64,000 bases of DNA, taken from positions 22,255 through 86,254 of the forward strand of contig JALKBU010000097.1 of the NCBI GenBank assembly GCA_023091735.1, read 5' to 3'. Every line of letters begins with the position of its first letter. The stretch's first letter is position 1. A program made the position numbers and the translations under genes. Under the pieces are notes generated by a model. It worked only from the letters and a program-made list of their open reading frames with translations. It made no database searches and had not been told where the DNA came from. The DNA is from Trichomonas tenax (taxonomy: Eukaryota; Parabasalia; Trichomonadida; Trichomonadidae). Positions 29,865-39,251 of the stretch are shown here, piece after piece.

Positions 29865-30311
29865 GTGAATAAAGATATCAAAGAATTTAATCCAAGAGAT
29901 ATATCAATGACAGAAGCTAAACAAAATATTATAGAAGCATCTAAAACATCAATTGATCTATGGATTGGTGAATATTATAATAGGTTGTTAGAAGGAATGC
30001 CATGTGATAAAGCATTAAGATTAAAACCATTAGAAATTAAAACACGTAACTTCCAATTACAGATTAAAGATAAATGTGATCGAAATCAAATCAGAATTGA
30101 TGGTAAAAGAGTTTGGATATATAAACTTAAAGACGAATGTAAATCTCTGTATCATCAAACAGAAAATGTATTAGATGGATATGATGTTAAAGAACCTAAA
30201 TCATTATTTTTTGAATCATTTTTTCGTAGTGGTCTTAAAATAGCCTCATGGTTCCAATTACATCAATTTGGAATTGAATGGAGACGATATGAAAAAATCA
30301 TTTTTGTGTAA
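29865..30311 (+). pseudogene. Unrecognised ORF fragment, possibly mobile-element cargo
   Basis: 148 codons, opening with GTG right after a stop; the first ATG is codon 14. The sequence is helical and basic (KTSIDLWIGEYYNRLLEGM, ETKTRNFQL-like, DKCDRNQIRIDGKRVWIYKL) and ends in WRRYEKIIFV. The small winged-helix look (RNFQLQIKDKCDRNQIRIDGKRVW) recalls C-terminal domains of primase-helicases of mobile elements, but this is a guess. Confidence 0.35.
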
Positions 30312-31029
30312 TATTACTGCCGATATAATTCCTAATCAAATTGGGAAAGCCATTGAACGATAGGATTTTTTTCCAATAATTTTGGAAGATTCTTGAATGA
30401 TCTTCCTATCGTTCACAACAATGTTTATTTTTCACTCGATTCTGCAAGCCATCATCAAGTGATGGCAATCTCTTCAATCAGAGCACCAAAAATTTCAACT
30501 AGATCTCCAAAACATCGAAAATTCAAATCTCTACAGATCTGTTTGCCTTTTTCTTGAAGCCTACAATGCGCTGGATCGAACCTTGCAGCACACTGTCATA
30601 AGTTCCAGAAGCACGCAATCCTATAAAAAAACTCACGAAAACGTTTTAAAAATTTCAGAAATTCGCAAAGCAACATCAAATACTCAATGTTCGGCAGAAG
30701 AAAATCTGTAAAATTCAGAGTTTTCCATTATTTTGGATCAGATCCTGATCTGATTAGTAACAAAAATTCATTAAAACGTTTACCATGTGCTAGATAGTTA
30801 ATCAGGATGCTAATTACCGATTTACATTACAACTTATTATACTATTCCTCTTTATTTATTACTACCCCTTAAATAAATGTCACTTTTATTTTCCAAAAAA
30901 TCTTCTTACTTTGTCATTTTTTTCTTCCCAAGTCATAATAATCTTCCAAAACGACATCCTTAATGTATTTAATTCACATTGAACGTATAATCCAATGATA
31001 ATAAAGAAAGCCATTTTTGTTCCATGCAA
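30312..31029. other. Spacer with a short hairpin
   Basis: About 700 bases. GAACGATAGGA (30355-30365) pairs with TCCTATCGTTC (30404-30414), with an inner GGAAGAT/ATCTTCC pair. TGTCACTTTTATTTT lies at about 30879-30893. No gene is recognised. Confidence 0.45.
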
Positions 31030-31040
31030 TCTCACTTTTG
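31030..31040 (+). promoter_or_regulatory. Initiator TCTCACTTTTG of eL38
   Basis: TCACTT fits the Inr consensus; predicted transcription start about 32 bases before the ATG at 31065. Confidence 0.5.
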
Positions 31041-31064
31041 CGGTTTTTGGCCGGTCTTTTTTTC

Positions 31065-31289
31065 ATGCCAAAGCAAGTCACAACACCAAAGGAATTCCTG
31101 GCCCTCGCCGCTCGTTCCGATGCTAAGTGGGTCAAGGTAAAGAAGGTTAACGACGACAACACAAAGTTCAAGCTCCGTACAACAAAGTATCTTTATACAC
31201 TTTCTGTTAAGCCAAAGTTCGTCGAGCTTGTTCAGAACTCTATCCCAGAGTCTCTTGAAGTCATCGTTCTTGACAAGAAGGCTGAATAA
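31065..31289 (+). CDS. RPL38: 60S ribosomal protein eL38 (74 aa)
   Basis: Starts at ATG 31065 (MPKQVTTPKEFLALAARSDAKWVKVKKV); codons upstream of this are open only by chance and begin without ATG. The sequence follows eL38: basic N-terminus, TKFKLRTTKYLYTLSV matching the conserved (VK)FK(V/L)R-C/T-x-x-YLYTL core, and a terminal KPKFVELVQNSIPESLEVIVL. Length is close to the usual 70 residues. Codons are rich in C-ending forms compared with neighbours, as expected for a highly expressed trichomonad gene. It is part of the large ribosomal subunit near the 28S rRNA/expansion segments. Confidence 0.95.
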   Translation: MPKQVTTPKEFLALAARSDAKWVKVKKVNDDNTKFKLRTTKYLYTLSVKPKFVELVQNSIPESLEVIVLDKKAE

Positions 31290-31480
31290 ACTTGATATTT
31301 TGCTTGGTTTCTACGAAACACCAATTAGAGCTTTTTAACCAAATCTACATGATAAAAAATTACAGATAATAACTAATTTTCTTCAAAATATTCTTAAGAA
31401 CAAAAATTAATATATATTTGGATTTCTTTCATTTGGAACTCTTTGGAATATCTTTTTCATATGGGTTTTCTTTGACGTTG

Positions 31481-31491
31481 TTTCATTTCTG
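31481..31491 (+). promoter_or_regulatory. Initiator TTTCATTTCTG of the importin-alpha-like gene
   Basis: TCATTT, about 12 bases before the ATG at 31496, fits the Inr consensus. Confidence 0.45.
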
Positions 31492-31495
31492 TTGA

Positions 31496-32923
31496 ATGAG
31501 ATCTGTTGAGCAGAAAGAAAAACCATTGTTGAGTGAAAAAATAGGAGGAAGGACCACCATTGCAGGAATAGAGTTAGAAGAGGAAAAGCATGAGATGACG
31601 CCAGAAGAAGAGCAACAAATCGGTTTGAAAATTACTGCACTCATTAATTTGATTTGTAACACTGATTTTACTACAGCACAAAATGCTCTTGATGAACTGT
31701 ATAATATACTGAGTGAATATAAGCCTGATGTTCCAACAGAATTAATTATCAATATCTTATCGATTGCTTTAAATCACGCTTTTCCAATAGAATTACGTAA
31801 CAAAGCCTTTCTTAATGCTGGCTTTATGATCCACATATATCCTCCCTCTGGATCGAAAATTCCGACTGAAGTAGCTATCCAATTGCTCCAAGAAATTGGC
31901 TCAGGAATGACCAAGGCTACAAAATCATGTATCATGGCTTATTTAAGAAATTCGTCATATGAATTTTTGAATGAAATTAATTTCTTGAATATATGTGTTG
32001 ACCGCTATCTTTCACAACCAAACGTGTCAGCAGAGAATGTCAAAGAGCTCATGGCTTTACTACAGCTATATATTAAAAATTCACCAAGAGACGTGAATGA
32101 TTTAGGTCTTCATTTCCTTCCACTGCTTCAAAACTTGGGTCAATCGAACACCCCTGAGATATTTAGTGAATTTATCGGACTTTTAAATGATATTCTCAAC
32201 CAGTGCAGCACACCAAAAGTTTTTGATCTAATCTTCGAGATGGACGTCGATAATCGATGTTTTGCGCTCTTCAACGATATGTTGAATGCTGCGCGCATGG
32301 AAGTATGCGATTTATTACAAAACATTGCAGAAAGATCAGAATATTTAAAGATATTATGGGAAAGAGGATTAGTTCAAAAACTTTCGGTCTTGGTTAACAG
32401 AGATGATGAAAGAAGTGTTCGAAAATCGCTTTCGATTTGGAATGAAGTCATATTAATGGGATTCGAGTATGTGAAAGTTGCCATCGAAAACAATATATTC
32501 GAGTTGAGTCTGCAAATATTAGACTCTGGATCTTTTAAACTCAAGAAGAAAGTCATTACGTTGTTCTGTCATTTATGCAAATACATAAACGAAGAATCTG
32601 TTCAAGGATCTTTAATATCTCATCATGTGGCTTCGCAATTTGCTTCATATTTAAACACAGGAATGTCAGTGTGGGATCCATGCTTAACAGGACTCAAAAT
32701 CATTACAGAATTCGTTCTAACACATGGAAAAGCTGAAATATTTGAGCATCCACTTTTGGAAGGCGTTGATTTCCAAGAACTATATGATAATGCCACTGTA
32801 ATACTTAACACGAGATTCTCCGATCCTGAAGATAGAAGATACGAGTATGCAAACTTCTTTGCTTCACTCCTCGAAGCAGATTATGATCCAAATTTTGAAG
32901 AACCAGAAGAAGAGGATATGTAA
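31496..32923 (+). CDS. Importin-alpha-like ARM-repeat protein (475 aa)
   Basis: An intact, soluble, all-helical protein. Repeats of about 42 residues with the ARM pattern run from residue 45 to 440 (for example NALDELYNILSEYKPDVPTELIINILSIALNH, then ELRNKAFLNAGFMIHI). The tail is acidic (PNFEEPEEEDM), as in importin-alpha C-termini that bind the export factor CAS. The N-terminal 35 residues are charged but lack the arginine-rich IBB box, and the W-x-x-x-N ladder of canonical NLS-binding ARM repeats is mostly absent. It is therefore either a divergent importin-alpha or another ARM adaptor. It lies about 200 bases after eL38, on the same strand. Confidence 0.5.
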   Translation: MRSVEQKEKPLLSEKIGGRTTIAGIELEEEKHEMTPEEEQQIGLKITALINLICNTDFTTAQNALDELYNILSEYKPDVPTELIINILSIALNHAFPIELRNKAFLNAGFMIHIYPPSGSKIPTEVAIQLLQEIGSGMTKATKSCIMAYLRNSSYEFLNEINFLNICVDRYLSQPNVSAENVKELMALLQLYIKNSPRDVNDLGLHFLPLLQNLGQSNTPEIFSEFIGLLNDILNQCSTPKVFDLIFEMDVDNRCFALFNDMLNAARMEVCDLLQNIAERSEYLKILWERGLVQKLSVLVNRDDERSVRKSLSIWNEVILMGFEYVKVAIENNIFELSLQILDSGSFKLKKKVITLFCHLCKYINEESVQGSLISHHVASQFASYLNTGMSVWDPCLTGLKIITEFVLTHGKAEIFEHPLLEGVDFQELYDNATVILNTRFSDPEDRRYEYANFFASLLEADYDPNFEEPEEEDM

Positions 32924-33045
32924 TCCCCTTCATCAATAAATTCCTTTATATTATAACTCCATCATGTGAATTTTAGACTGTAAATTCAAATTCGGAAAAA
33001 TAAATATTTATTATTACAATAACAATGTTAATAATGGATGCTGAA

Positions 33046-33855
33046 TTAGTCATCAGTGGCCACAGTCTGCACGTGAGATGCGAGTTCTTCGAGTGCATCG
33101 TAGCGCTTATTGATTGTTGCGATAACGTTTTCTGTATATTTCTCGATTTCTGCGCGAGCGTCTTCAAGGCAAATTCCGGCTGTTGGAATGATTGGTGGCT
33201 TAAATGTCATCGATTCATCAATAGCTGGAAGAATTTCTTCGCATTCACTCAATGGAACAGGTTGAATTGGTGTGAACACGCGTCTCTGCTCAAGAACAGG
33301 ATTTGGTTGTCTCTTGTGGCAGAACTGGAACATAATGAGTCTTATTGGGCTCAAAAAGACATCGCTTAAGAATTCGAGAACAACTTTTGCCTCTTCGAGG
33401 TTAAAGAGATACTGTTCTTCATGCTGTTGATGTGCTTCAAAGAATGCGGCCTTAAACTCGTTGAATAACTCATTTCGAATTTCACCAATGTCTGTGACTG
33501 GTTTATTGCTTTCTGGATCAAGTTTTGCTGTGTACAGCTCTATGCCGTGATGCAAAAGTTTATCCATCGATCTGCAAATAAACTGCGTTTGTGTTAAATC
33601 GTATTTTCTGTCTTGGCAGAACAAAGCGTTCGATAAGTGAAAATCTATCAATGCCGCAGATTTGGCGTCGTATTTATATTGTTCCTCGGTGATTGTGAAC
33701 ATTGCGTAAAGCTGTTGGAATCTTTCTTCATCGGTCTGGCACTCTAAGTACTTCTGTGTAGCGGCGGCGGTCCAGCCGGCTCCTGCGACTGCGCGCTCGA
33801 GCTCGTTGGCCTTCTTGCCCTTTCCTACTGCCTGCTTTCCGGTTTTCTTCTTCAA
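33046..33855 (-). CDS. CFAP119/C1a-32-like axonemal protein (CLAMP domain, about 269 aa)
   Basis: Residues about 60-190 follow the CLAMP domain of Chlamydomonas C1a-32 and human CFAP119: AALIDFHLSNALFCQDRKYDLTQTQFICRSMDKLLHH, then FNEFKAAFFEAHQQHEEQYLFNLEEAKVVLEFLSDVFLSPIRLIMFQFC (compare the FsleeaxxildYfxxxYFrHYkLY pattern). These proteins belong to the C1a projection of the central pair in motile flagella. The N-terminus is basic (KKKTGKQAVGKGKK). The frame has no ATG where homology and base use begin: the first codon after the last stop that suits is TTG at 33855; the next in-frame ATG is 51 codons inside. A hidden intron, a lost start or a base error could explain this. Confidence 0.6.
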   Translation of the reverse strand: MKKKTGKQAVGKGKKANELERAVAGAGWTAAATQKYLECQTDEERFQQLYAMFTITEEQYKYDAKSAALIDFHLSNALFCQDRKYDLTQTQFICRSMDKLLHHGIELYTAKLDPESNKPVTDIGEIRNELFNEFKAAFFEAHQQHEEQYLFNLEEAKVVLEFLSDVFLSPIRLIMFQFCHKRQPNPVLEQRRVFTPIQPVPLSECEEILPAIDESMTFKPPIIPTAGICLEDARAEIEKYTENVIATINKRYDALEELASHVQTVATDD

Positions 33856-34196
33856 AAGTTTTAATTTTTTTTCGATAAAAAACGTTTTTTGAAAAGTAAC
33901 AAGGAATCGCTTTATTAATTTGTCGTGTAAATTGGTGATTTGTCAAATAAATTTATTTTTTGACATAGCAGTCACTTCCTTTTTTAGCTTTCAGCGATCA
34001 GTCTAAATATATATACCTTTTTCAACTTCTAGCATAATTACATACACATTTCAGCAATGAGTATTTTATGTTAAAATGAAACTGAAATTAAAATATTGCA
34101 ATTGAAAGAGTTTTGTATGAATTCTAAGTATAAATGTGATATACAGAACAAGATTTATGTTGAAAATAAAATCTATTTATTCTATATAAACATGAA
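33856..34196. other. Intergenic region
   Basis: 340 A/T-rich bases. GAAGTGACTGCTATGTC (minus, about 33963-33979) holds an ATG that opens only a seven-codon frame; it may be the true start of the CFAP119-like gene if an intron follows, but no trichomonad-type splice motif is visible. Confidence 0.4.
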
Positions 34197-35534
34197 CTAA
34201 ACATTTCCCAACAAGATAGTTTCTGCAATTGAATCAAATCTCCTCTTGCGCTTCTGGTGCAACTTAATCGCTATGATTGCAACAACTATTGATAATACTA
34301 CAGCTACTAAAACAGCACCAACAATAATCCAGTTCCTCTGTGAGACAGTCAATCCTTCATTCTTGTCTGGATTATACCCAATTGGACAGACACCTGAGTT
34401 ATCTATTTTTACTTTAATACCGAAGAAAGTGTCTTTATCGTAAGAATACTGAACAGAAACGCTAACGTTGGACTCGAACAATGTCATGTTTTCGTCATAA
34501 ACAGTATCAGCGCAGAAGAAGAATTGTTTGAGATTCTTGCAACCTTTGAAAGCAGTCGAATTGATTCTAGAAACGCTACCTATAATAGAGAATACTTCGA
34601 GGCTTGTGCATCCACTGAATGCGAAAGTTTCTATTTCATCCATATCTGAAAATATCACAAAATTCTTAAGATTCACGCAATTTTCGAATGCTCCCTTTGA
34701 TATATGGGTGACTCTCTCAGGCAGTTTAAATGATGTGATAGCTGTTCCTTTGAATGCATATGATCTTATAATCTGGATTGTAGATGGTAATGTAATAGAA
34801 GATAATTTTGAGCAACCTTCAAAAACGCCATTATTAATAGCACTGATGTAGTCTGGGACAACAAATGACTCCAGGCTGGTGTATGCCAATGAGTATATTT
34901 GTATGAATTGGATGTTTTGAAGCCCTTTGATCTCTTTCAAATTTGAACAACCAAAGAAACAATATCCTGATATCATTCGCATCTTCTGCAGATCAATGGT
35001 CTGTATTGATGTGCAATTAGCGAATACATATTCATATATATCACGTATTGAAGGAGAAAATTGAATATTTTTAAGATTTTGGCAATATGCAAAGCAATGT
35101 TCATGGATAAGTGTGATGTTATTGAGATGAATCTCTTCTAAAGAAGAATAAGCAAAAGCAAATTGATTAATTCTTTGTACATTCGAATTCAATATTTTTA
35201 ATGCAGTATTTTGAAAAGCATGATCTTGGATAATAGAAAGCTGTGATGGAAAATCAACGCTGGCAAGTGATGAACAATTATTGAAAGCGTACGAATTTAT
35301 TGAATTAATTGGAGCTGTTATTTTAACTGTTTGTATATGTGTGAAGTTTTCAAAAGAATGATCTGGTATTGCTGTATACTTTCCTTCTATTAAAACACTT
35401 TCGGTTATCATATTTTGATCTGCATTAACGATTTCTTCACGTGTAAAAGTCTCCTCTTCACCACCAACGGTTAGAGTGGTCCCATTGAGTTCCACGGAGC
35501 TCAATGAAGGAATGATGAAAAATGAGAGAAACAT
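34197..35534 (-). CDS. BspA-like leucine-rich-repeat surface protein (445 aa)
   Basis: I start at ATG 35534 (MFLSFFIIPSLSS, a signal peptide); the frame goes 13 codons further but without ATG. Residues about 55-330 are some twelve BspA/TpLRR repeats of about 23 residues with the mark IxxxAFxxCxxLxxIxLP: examples are INSYAFNNCSSLASVDFPS, IRSYAFKGTAITSFKLPE and IETFAFSGCTSLEVFSI. A single membrane helix follows near the C-terminus (NWIIVGAVLVAVVLSIVVAI) with a short basic tail (KLHQKRKRRFD), a type I topology. BspA-like proteins form one of the largest trichomonad families and are thought to bind host or bacterial surfaces. The tail ends in no clear endocytic motif. Confidence 0.9.
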   Translation of the reverse strand: MFLSFFIIPSLSSVELNGTTLTVGGEEETFTREEIVNADQNMITESVLIEGKYTAIPDHSFENFTHIQTVKITAPINSINSYAFNNCSSLASVDFPSQLSIIQDHAFQNTALKILNSNVQRINQFAFAYSSLEEIHLNNITLIHEHCFAYCQNLKNIQFSPSIRDIYEYVFANCTSIQTIDLQKMRMISGYCFFGCSNLKEIKGLQNIQFIQIYSLAYTSLESFVVPDYISAINNGVFEGCSKLSSITLPSTIQIIRSYAFKGTAITSFKLPERVTHISKGAFENCVNLKNFVIFSDMDEIETFAFSGCTSLEVFSIIGSVSRINSTAFKGCKNLKQFFFCADTVYDENMTLFESNVSVSVQYSYDKDTFFGIKVKIDNSGVCPIGYNPDKNEGLTVSQRNWIIVGAVLVAVVLSIVVAIIAIKLHQKRKRRFDSIAETILLGNV

Positions 35535-35966
35535 AAAAAAGATGAAAAAGAAAAATTCTACCGGAGATTTCAATACTTTGTCATGTAAAATATTCTACAT
35601 GGCAAAATGGTGCATTGCATGTTGTGAGATTTTAGCATAAACTATTAACATCTACTGTTTCAGTACTTTTTATTTTCAAAATTACAGTTATTGTTGTCGA
35701 TTTAGATATTGAGCTTTTTGATGATTAAATCTTTTAAAACATAAAAAGTTGAGAAAAATTCGTATTTTTATATTTATCTCTGTATAAAATCAAAAAATAA
35801 AATTTATGACAAGATGTGATTTTTGGTATTTATATAAGATGTTGAATTTAATTATTATAATTTTTAATTTTTTAATAGACCGAAATTTATCTTAGAGTTT
35901 AGTGATTCTTCCAATAAGGGCTTTTATTATAGAGCTCAATTTAAATCCAAAGCCAAAATCAGAAAC
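35535..35966. other. Divergent intergenic region
   Basis: About 430 bases between divergent genes. TTTTACATGACAAAG, in direction of the LRR gene, lies at 35576-35590, and a related TACATGGCAAAA at 35596-35607 (plus). No gene seen. Confidence 0.45.
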
Positions 35967-35974
35967 TTTCATTA
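35967..35974 (+). promoter_or_regulatory. Initiator TTTCATTA of CLPTM1
   Basis: TCATT fits the Inr consensus with +1 about 11 bases before the ATG at 35982. Confidence 0.45.
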
Positions 35975-35981
35975 ATAATAA

Positions 35982-37625
35982 ATGTCAATATTAGGTTTAT
36001 TAGCTCCATCCAGACTATTTATAGGAATGTTTGGACTTTACATTTTCATCGTTTTTATATACCCAAGTATACAGTTCAGCATTAGGAACAAAGAAAACGA
36101 CTATTATAATTTCTTCGAGAAAAATCAAACTTTAGCTTCAAGATTATACTTCTCTACAACAACGTCGCACTCTAATGGAGTGCTGCTGTGGAGCAACAGA
36201 ACACTTCCTTATCTTCCTAAGCAGCAATTAGTAGATTCGAATTTTACTTTTACAATTCCTGAAGAAATCGCGAAAAATAAGACAAAAGGATACTTCACGT
36301 TAGTGTTAAATCCAGTCGACAACAAATACAACATCTTTTTAAAGGCACAAACTCCAGTAATTAAATGGAAGCGCCAAAAGACAAAAGAAGGGCATATTCT
36401 TGTTGGTTCTAAGGCCAACCATACAAAGGTCACTTATGAATGGGTTCCCACAGTTTATCGCAAATATCGCTTTAATTTAGTTTATATTGACGTCATTAAC
36501 ACAGATATTGTTTTCACACCTAAGTTTTCGTTCTACTCAACAAGGCACGCTCAGCCGCCTTTCGAATACAATGATTTCTACGATATTCCAAGTGAAGAAA
36601 GAATCATCAATATTACACAGGGACACAACACTACACTTGAATTTGAACTAAATTTCGTTAAATACTCAAAGTGGAACTTCATGTTTATGTTCCAAATGTC
36701 ATTATCAATGATTAAAGAATTTCCTGAGCTTGGTGACACTATGGTACGCGAGATCAATAGGATCAAGACAATAATTCTTGAGACAAAGCCATTGTTACTT
36801 TGGATTACTGGAATTTGCACATTATTACATTATATTTTCCATATTTTGGCATTTGAGTATGATATTAAGTTCTGGGCTAAGAGGAAAGACTTCCACGGCA
36901 TCTCAATGAGTACTGTTGTTAACACTTTATTATCAGATTTTATTATTTTATTGTACACATTTGATGCTGATACAGCTGCACTTCTCAGAGTCATGAATCT
37001 CGTTAGCTGTCTCATTGGTTTCTGGAAACTAATGAAATTAATCGAAGTTAGGCTGAAATGGCCTTTTATATTCATCAAAGATATCTATAAAGGTGAGGAA
37101 ATAGAAGCAGATAAGACAGGTCTCAAGTACTGTTATATAATCATCACACCATTCATTATTGGAATTTGCATTTATCAATTATTTACAGAAGAGTTTGTAA
37201 GCTTTAAAAGTTTCATTATACATTCTTTGGCAGCATTGATTTATTCATATGGCTTCCTTGGAATGATTCCACAGCTTTACGTAAATTATAAATTAAAGAC
37301 TGTTGCAGGAATGAGTAAGACCGCGTTTGCTTACAAATTCCTCAATACATTCATCGATGATTTGCACACATTCGTAGCTAAGATGCCATTGATGATGAAG
37401 ATTGCTTGTTTCAGAGATGATATCATTTTCTTCATTTGGCTTTATCAATGTATAATATACAGAACTGACTATACTCGCATCAATGAGTTCAATATGCAAG
37501 AAAAACCAACTGAAGAGGAAGAAAAGAATGAAACACCTCAAGAAACAAAGAAAGATGAGGAAGAAAAGGAAGATTCCAAGAAGCAAAGACCAGAAGAGGA
37601 CAAAGATGAAGGAAAAATAGAATAA
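35982..37625 (+). CDS. CLPTM1: CLPTM1-family transmembrane protein (547 aa)
   Basis: The C-terminal half matches human CLPTM1 closely: YVNYKLKTVAGMSKTAFAYKFLNTFIDDLHTFVAKMPLMMKIACFRDDIIFFIWLYQ and IYRTDYTRINEFN. The N-terminus has one membrane segment (residues about 8-30), then a lumenal beta-rich domain with several N-glycosylation sites (NQT, NRT, NHT), then four to five more membrane segments from residue 270. The tail is highly charged (EEEEKNETPQETKKDEEEKE). CLPTM1 and its paralogue CLPTM1L reside in the ER; CLPTM1L acts as a lipid scramblase for glucosaminyl-PI, while CLPTM1 retains receptors in the ER. Which role applies here is unknown. Confidence 0.95.
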   Translation: MSILGLLAPSRLFIGMFGLYIFIVFIYPSIQFSIRNKENDYYNFFEKNQTLASRLYFSTTTSHSNGVLLWSNRTLPYLPKQQLVDSNFTFTIPEEIAKNKTKGYFTLVLNPVDNKYNIFLKAQTPVIKWKRQKTKEGHILVGSKANHTKVTYEWVPTVYRKYRFNLVYIDVINTDIVFTPKFSFYSTRHAQPPFEYNDFYDIPSEERIINITQGHNTTLEFELNFVKYSKWNFMFMFQMSLSMIKEFPELGDTMVREINRIKTIILETKPLLLWITGICTLLHYIFHILAFEYDIKFWAKRKDFHGISMSTVVNTLLSDFIILLYTFDADTAALLRVMNLVSCLIGFWKLMKLIEVRLKWPFIFIKDIYKGEEIEADKTGLKYCYIIITPFIIGICIYQLFTEEFVSFKSFIIHSLAALIYSYGFLGMIPQLYVNYKLKTVAGMSKTAFAYKFLNTFIDDLHTFVAKMPLMMKIACFRDDIIFFIWLYQCIIYRTDYTRINEFNMQEKPTEEEEKNETPQETKKDEEEKEDSKKQRPEEDKDEGKIE

Positions 37626-38245
37626 TATAATGAAAACTATTCTTGTTTATTTTAATTTCGAATAAAATATTAGCTAAACCTGTAAGAATCATCTAACATC
37701 CATCCGGTCAAATAGCCAATCATCGACAAAAGTCTATTTGAAAAGGACCTTTCCAAAGAACTTTAATCAAATTAAAATATGCTATAATAGAGATATAGCA
37801 AAATACACTATACAAACACAATAAGCAAATGTATCATTTTGTTTTTTCATTAACATGATTGATCAAATTTGTTTCTATGCATGAGATATATCTATTTTTT
37901 TATATCAATATTTAAAATTAAGACCACAATTATTGAACATGTTATACTCTATGAGTATTGCTTTGTTACCTAATATAAAGTTCAGATTTAAACAATTAAC
38001 AATTTTCAGTTTTATATTTTCTGAAAATCAGTTTTATCATTATTGGTAATTGTATATGGTATGTGTTGATTGTTTATAGAGTTAAAATGCATCGAAAGTG
38101 ATGTACATATTGAAATACAGTTGATTTTATTGCAATTTTGTGATATCCATGCTTCAAAACATTCGGAAATAATGTACTACGATGTTTTACAATAGAGAAA
38201 AACGCGACATTTATTTTCAAAAACCGAAATTTGACACAGAAATAA
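37626..38245. other. Intergenic region, nothing recognised
   Basis: 620 A/T-rich bases between two plus-strand genes. No gene, repeat or clear initiator is seen; GCGACATTTATTTTC at about 38206-38220 is a weak start-element candidate. Confidence 0.4.
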
Positions 38246-39046
38246 ATGATATCTCTTTTCTTGATATCAGAAGAGATAACAGGTCCAGGTTACTATGAAT
38301 ACGAGATCGATCCGAAACAGGGCGTCAACATTAGCGCTCCTGACTACGATGCTTACATTATTTCGAAAGAGTCTCTTTATGATTTTCTTTCATTTAAATA
38401 TCAGTGGATCGGTGTTTCTAAGACAGTCACAGGAAAGGATGGCTCGTTATCAAATTCCATCAAAATCGAGTCACCTGCAAATTTAACACTTGAATCTTCT
38501 TCAAAAATGAAGATTTCTATTTATGTTTTGAACAAATCAACATGCTCTGATTTCTCAATTCTTGCCCAGGCCAACTCTAATTTCGGTTTCTCTGTAACAA
38601 AACCTGAAAATTCAAATCTCTGCGTCTTCCCGTTCGATTTCAATGGAAATATGAACATCACCATCACAGGAACATTCGTCCTTTATGAGAGCAATCATAC
38701 ATCCAAGTCATTTGACAAAAAGGCAGCAGAAGCAAATATGAAACTCAATGGCAGTTATTATATTGTTGACAGTGCAGCACAATTCATAATGAATGGTACT
38801 GTTGGCCAAGAAGAAGAAACCGACTGTGTTGCAGTTCCAATCAAAATTTTGAATAACGGAACTTTCTACAACGGAAAGAGTGAAGTTTCATACACAATGC
38901 ACTGCAATCACAGTATCTTCAAGATCAAGAGCGATGACAAAACGAAACTTCCATATGCAGTTATTGTTGGTATTATCATATTAGTTGTTTTCTGCATTGC
39001 CTCCGGCATTTATTCATTAGTAAGCAAGAGCAAGAATCTAGAATAA
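38246..39046 (+). CDS. Single-pass membrane protein of unknown function (266 aa)
   Basis: An intact frame from ATG 38246. The N-terminus is only weakly hydrophobic (MISLFLISEE), so it is either a short signal peptide or the true one is missing. The body (residues 20-225) is beta-rich, with many N-glycosylation sequons (NKST, NMNIT, NHTS, NGSY, NGTV, NHSI) and four to five cysteines. One membrane helix follows (LPYAVIVGIIILVVFCIASGIYSLV) with a short basic tail (SKSKNLE). The layout is that of a small type I surface or endomembrane glycoprotein. I do not recognise the family. Confidence 0.65.
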   Translation: MISLFLISEEITGPGYYEYEIDPKQGVNISAPDYDAYIISKESLYDFLSFKYQWIGVSKTVTGKDGSLSNSIKIESPANLTLESSSKMKISIYVLNKSTCSDFSILAQANSNFGFSVTKPENSNLCVFPFDFNGNMNITITGTFVLYESNHTSKSFDKKAAEANMKLNGSYYIVDSAAQFIMNGTVGQEEETDCVAVPIKILNNGTFYNGKSEVSYTMHCNHSIFKIKSDDKTKLPYAVIVGIIILVVFCIASGIYSLVSKSKNLE

Positions 39047-39251
39047 GGATAATCCTAAGTTATGGGTCCTTACTACCAATAATTTTTTGTATGGTATTAT
39101 TATATTTATTTATAGGTCATTGTAAAACGATTTTAATGCTTACGTTCATCCTCATTATTTTCATATATCCACAATAACTCAACAAATAACTCAAATAAAT
39201 TGCAACGATAGTTGTTAAAAAAAATCAAAATAAAACCCCATATAAATATTT

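Larger units (their letters stand above)
29428..30311. mobile_element. Second transposon terminus with two gene fragments
   Basis: Bases 29428-29450 are identical over 23 bases to the left end of the element at 26906-26928, and both are followed within 60 bases by GACATGTAAAGT (29488-29499; 26959-26970). To the right are two head-to-head frames without ATG: minus 29535-29855 (SWKVDATGKNAFITEYYANGHKFNFGF, then ACSKHECTKCELRLAKYM) and plus 29865-30311 (LWIGEYYNRLLEGMPCDKALRLKP, RNFQLQIKDKC, RVWIYKLKDEC). Both look like genuine protein sequence, foreign to the host families around. I see no matching inverted end downstream, so this is probably a truncated larger element whose cargo is decayed. 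Confidence 0.5.

Noticed and set aside
30355..30414. Short nested hairpin as a terminator or transposon end
   Set aside because: Arms are only 11 and 7 bases, with no partner elsewhere; chance is likely in A/T-rich DNA.
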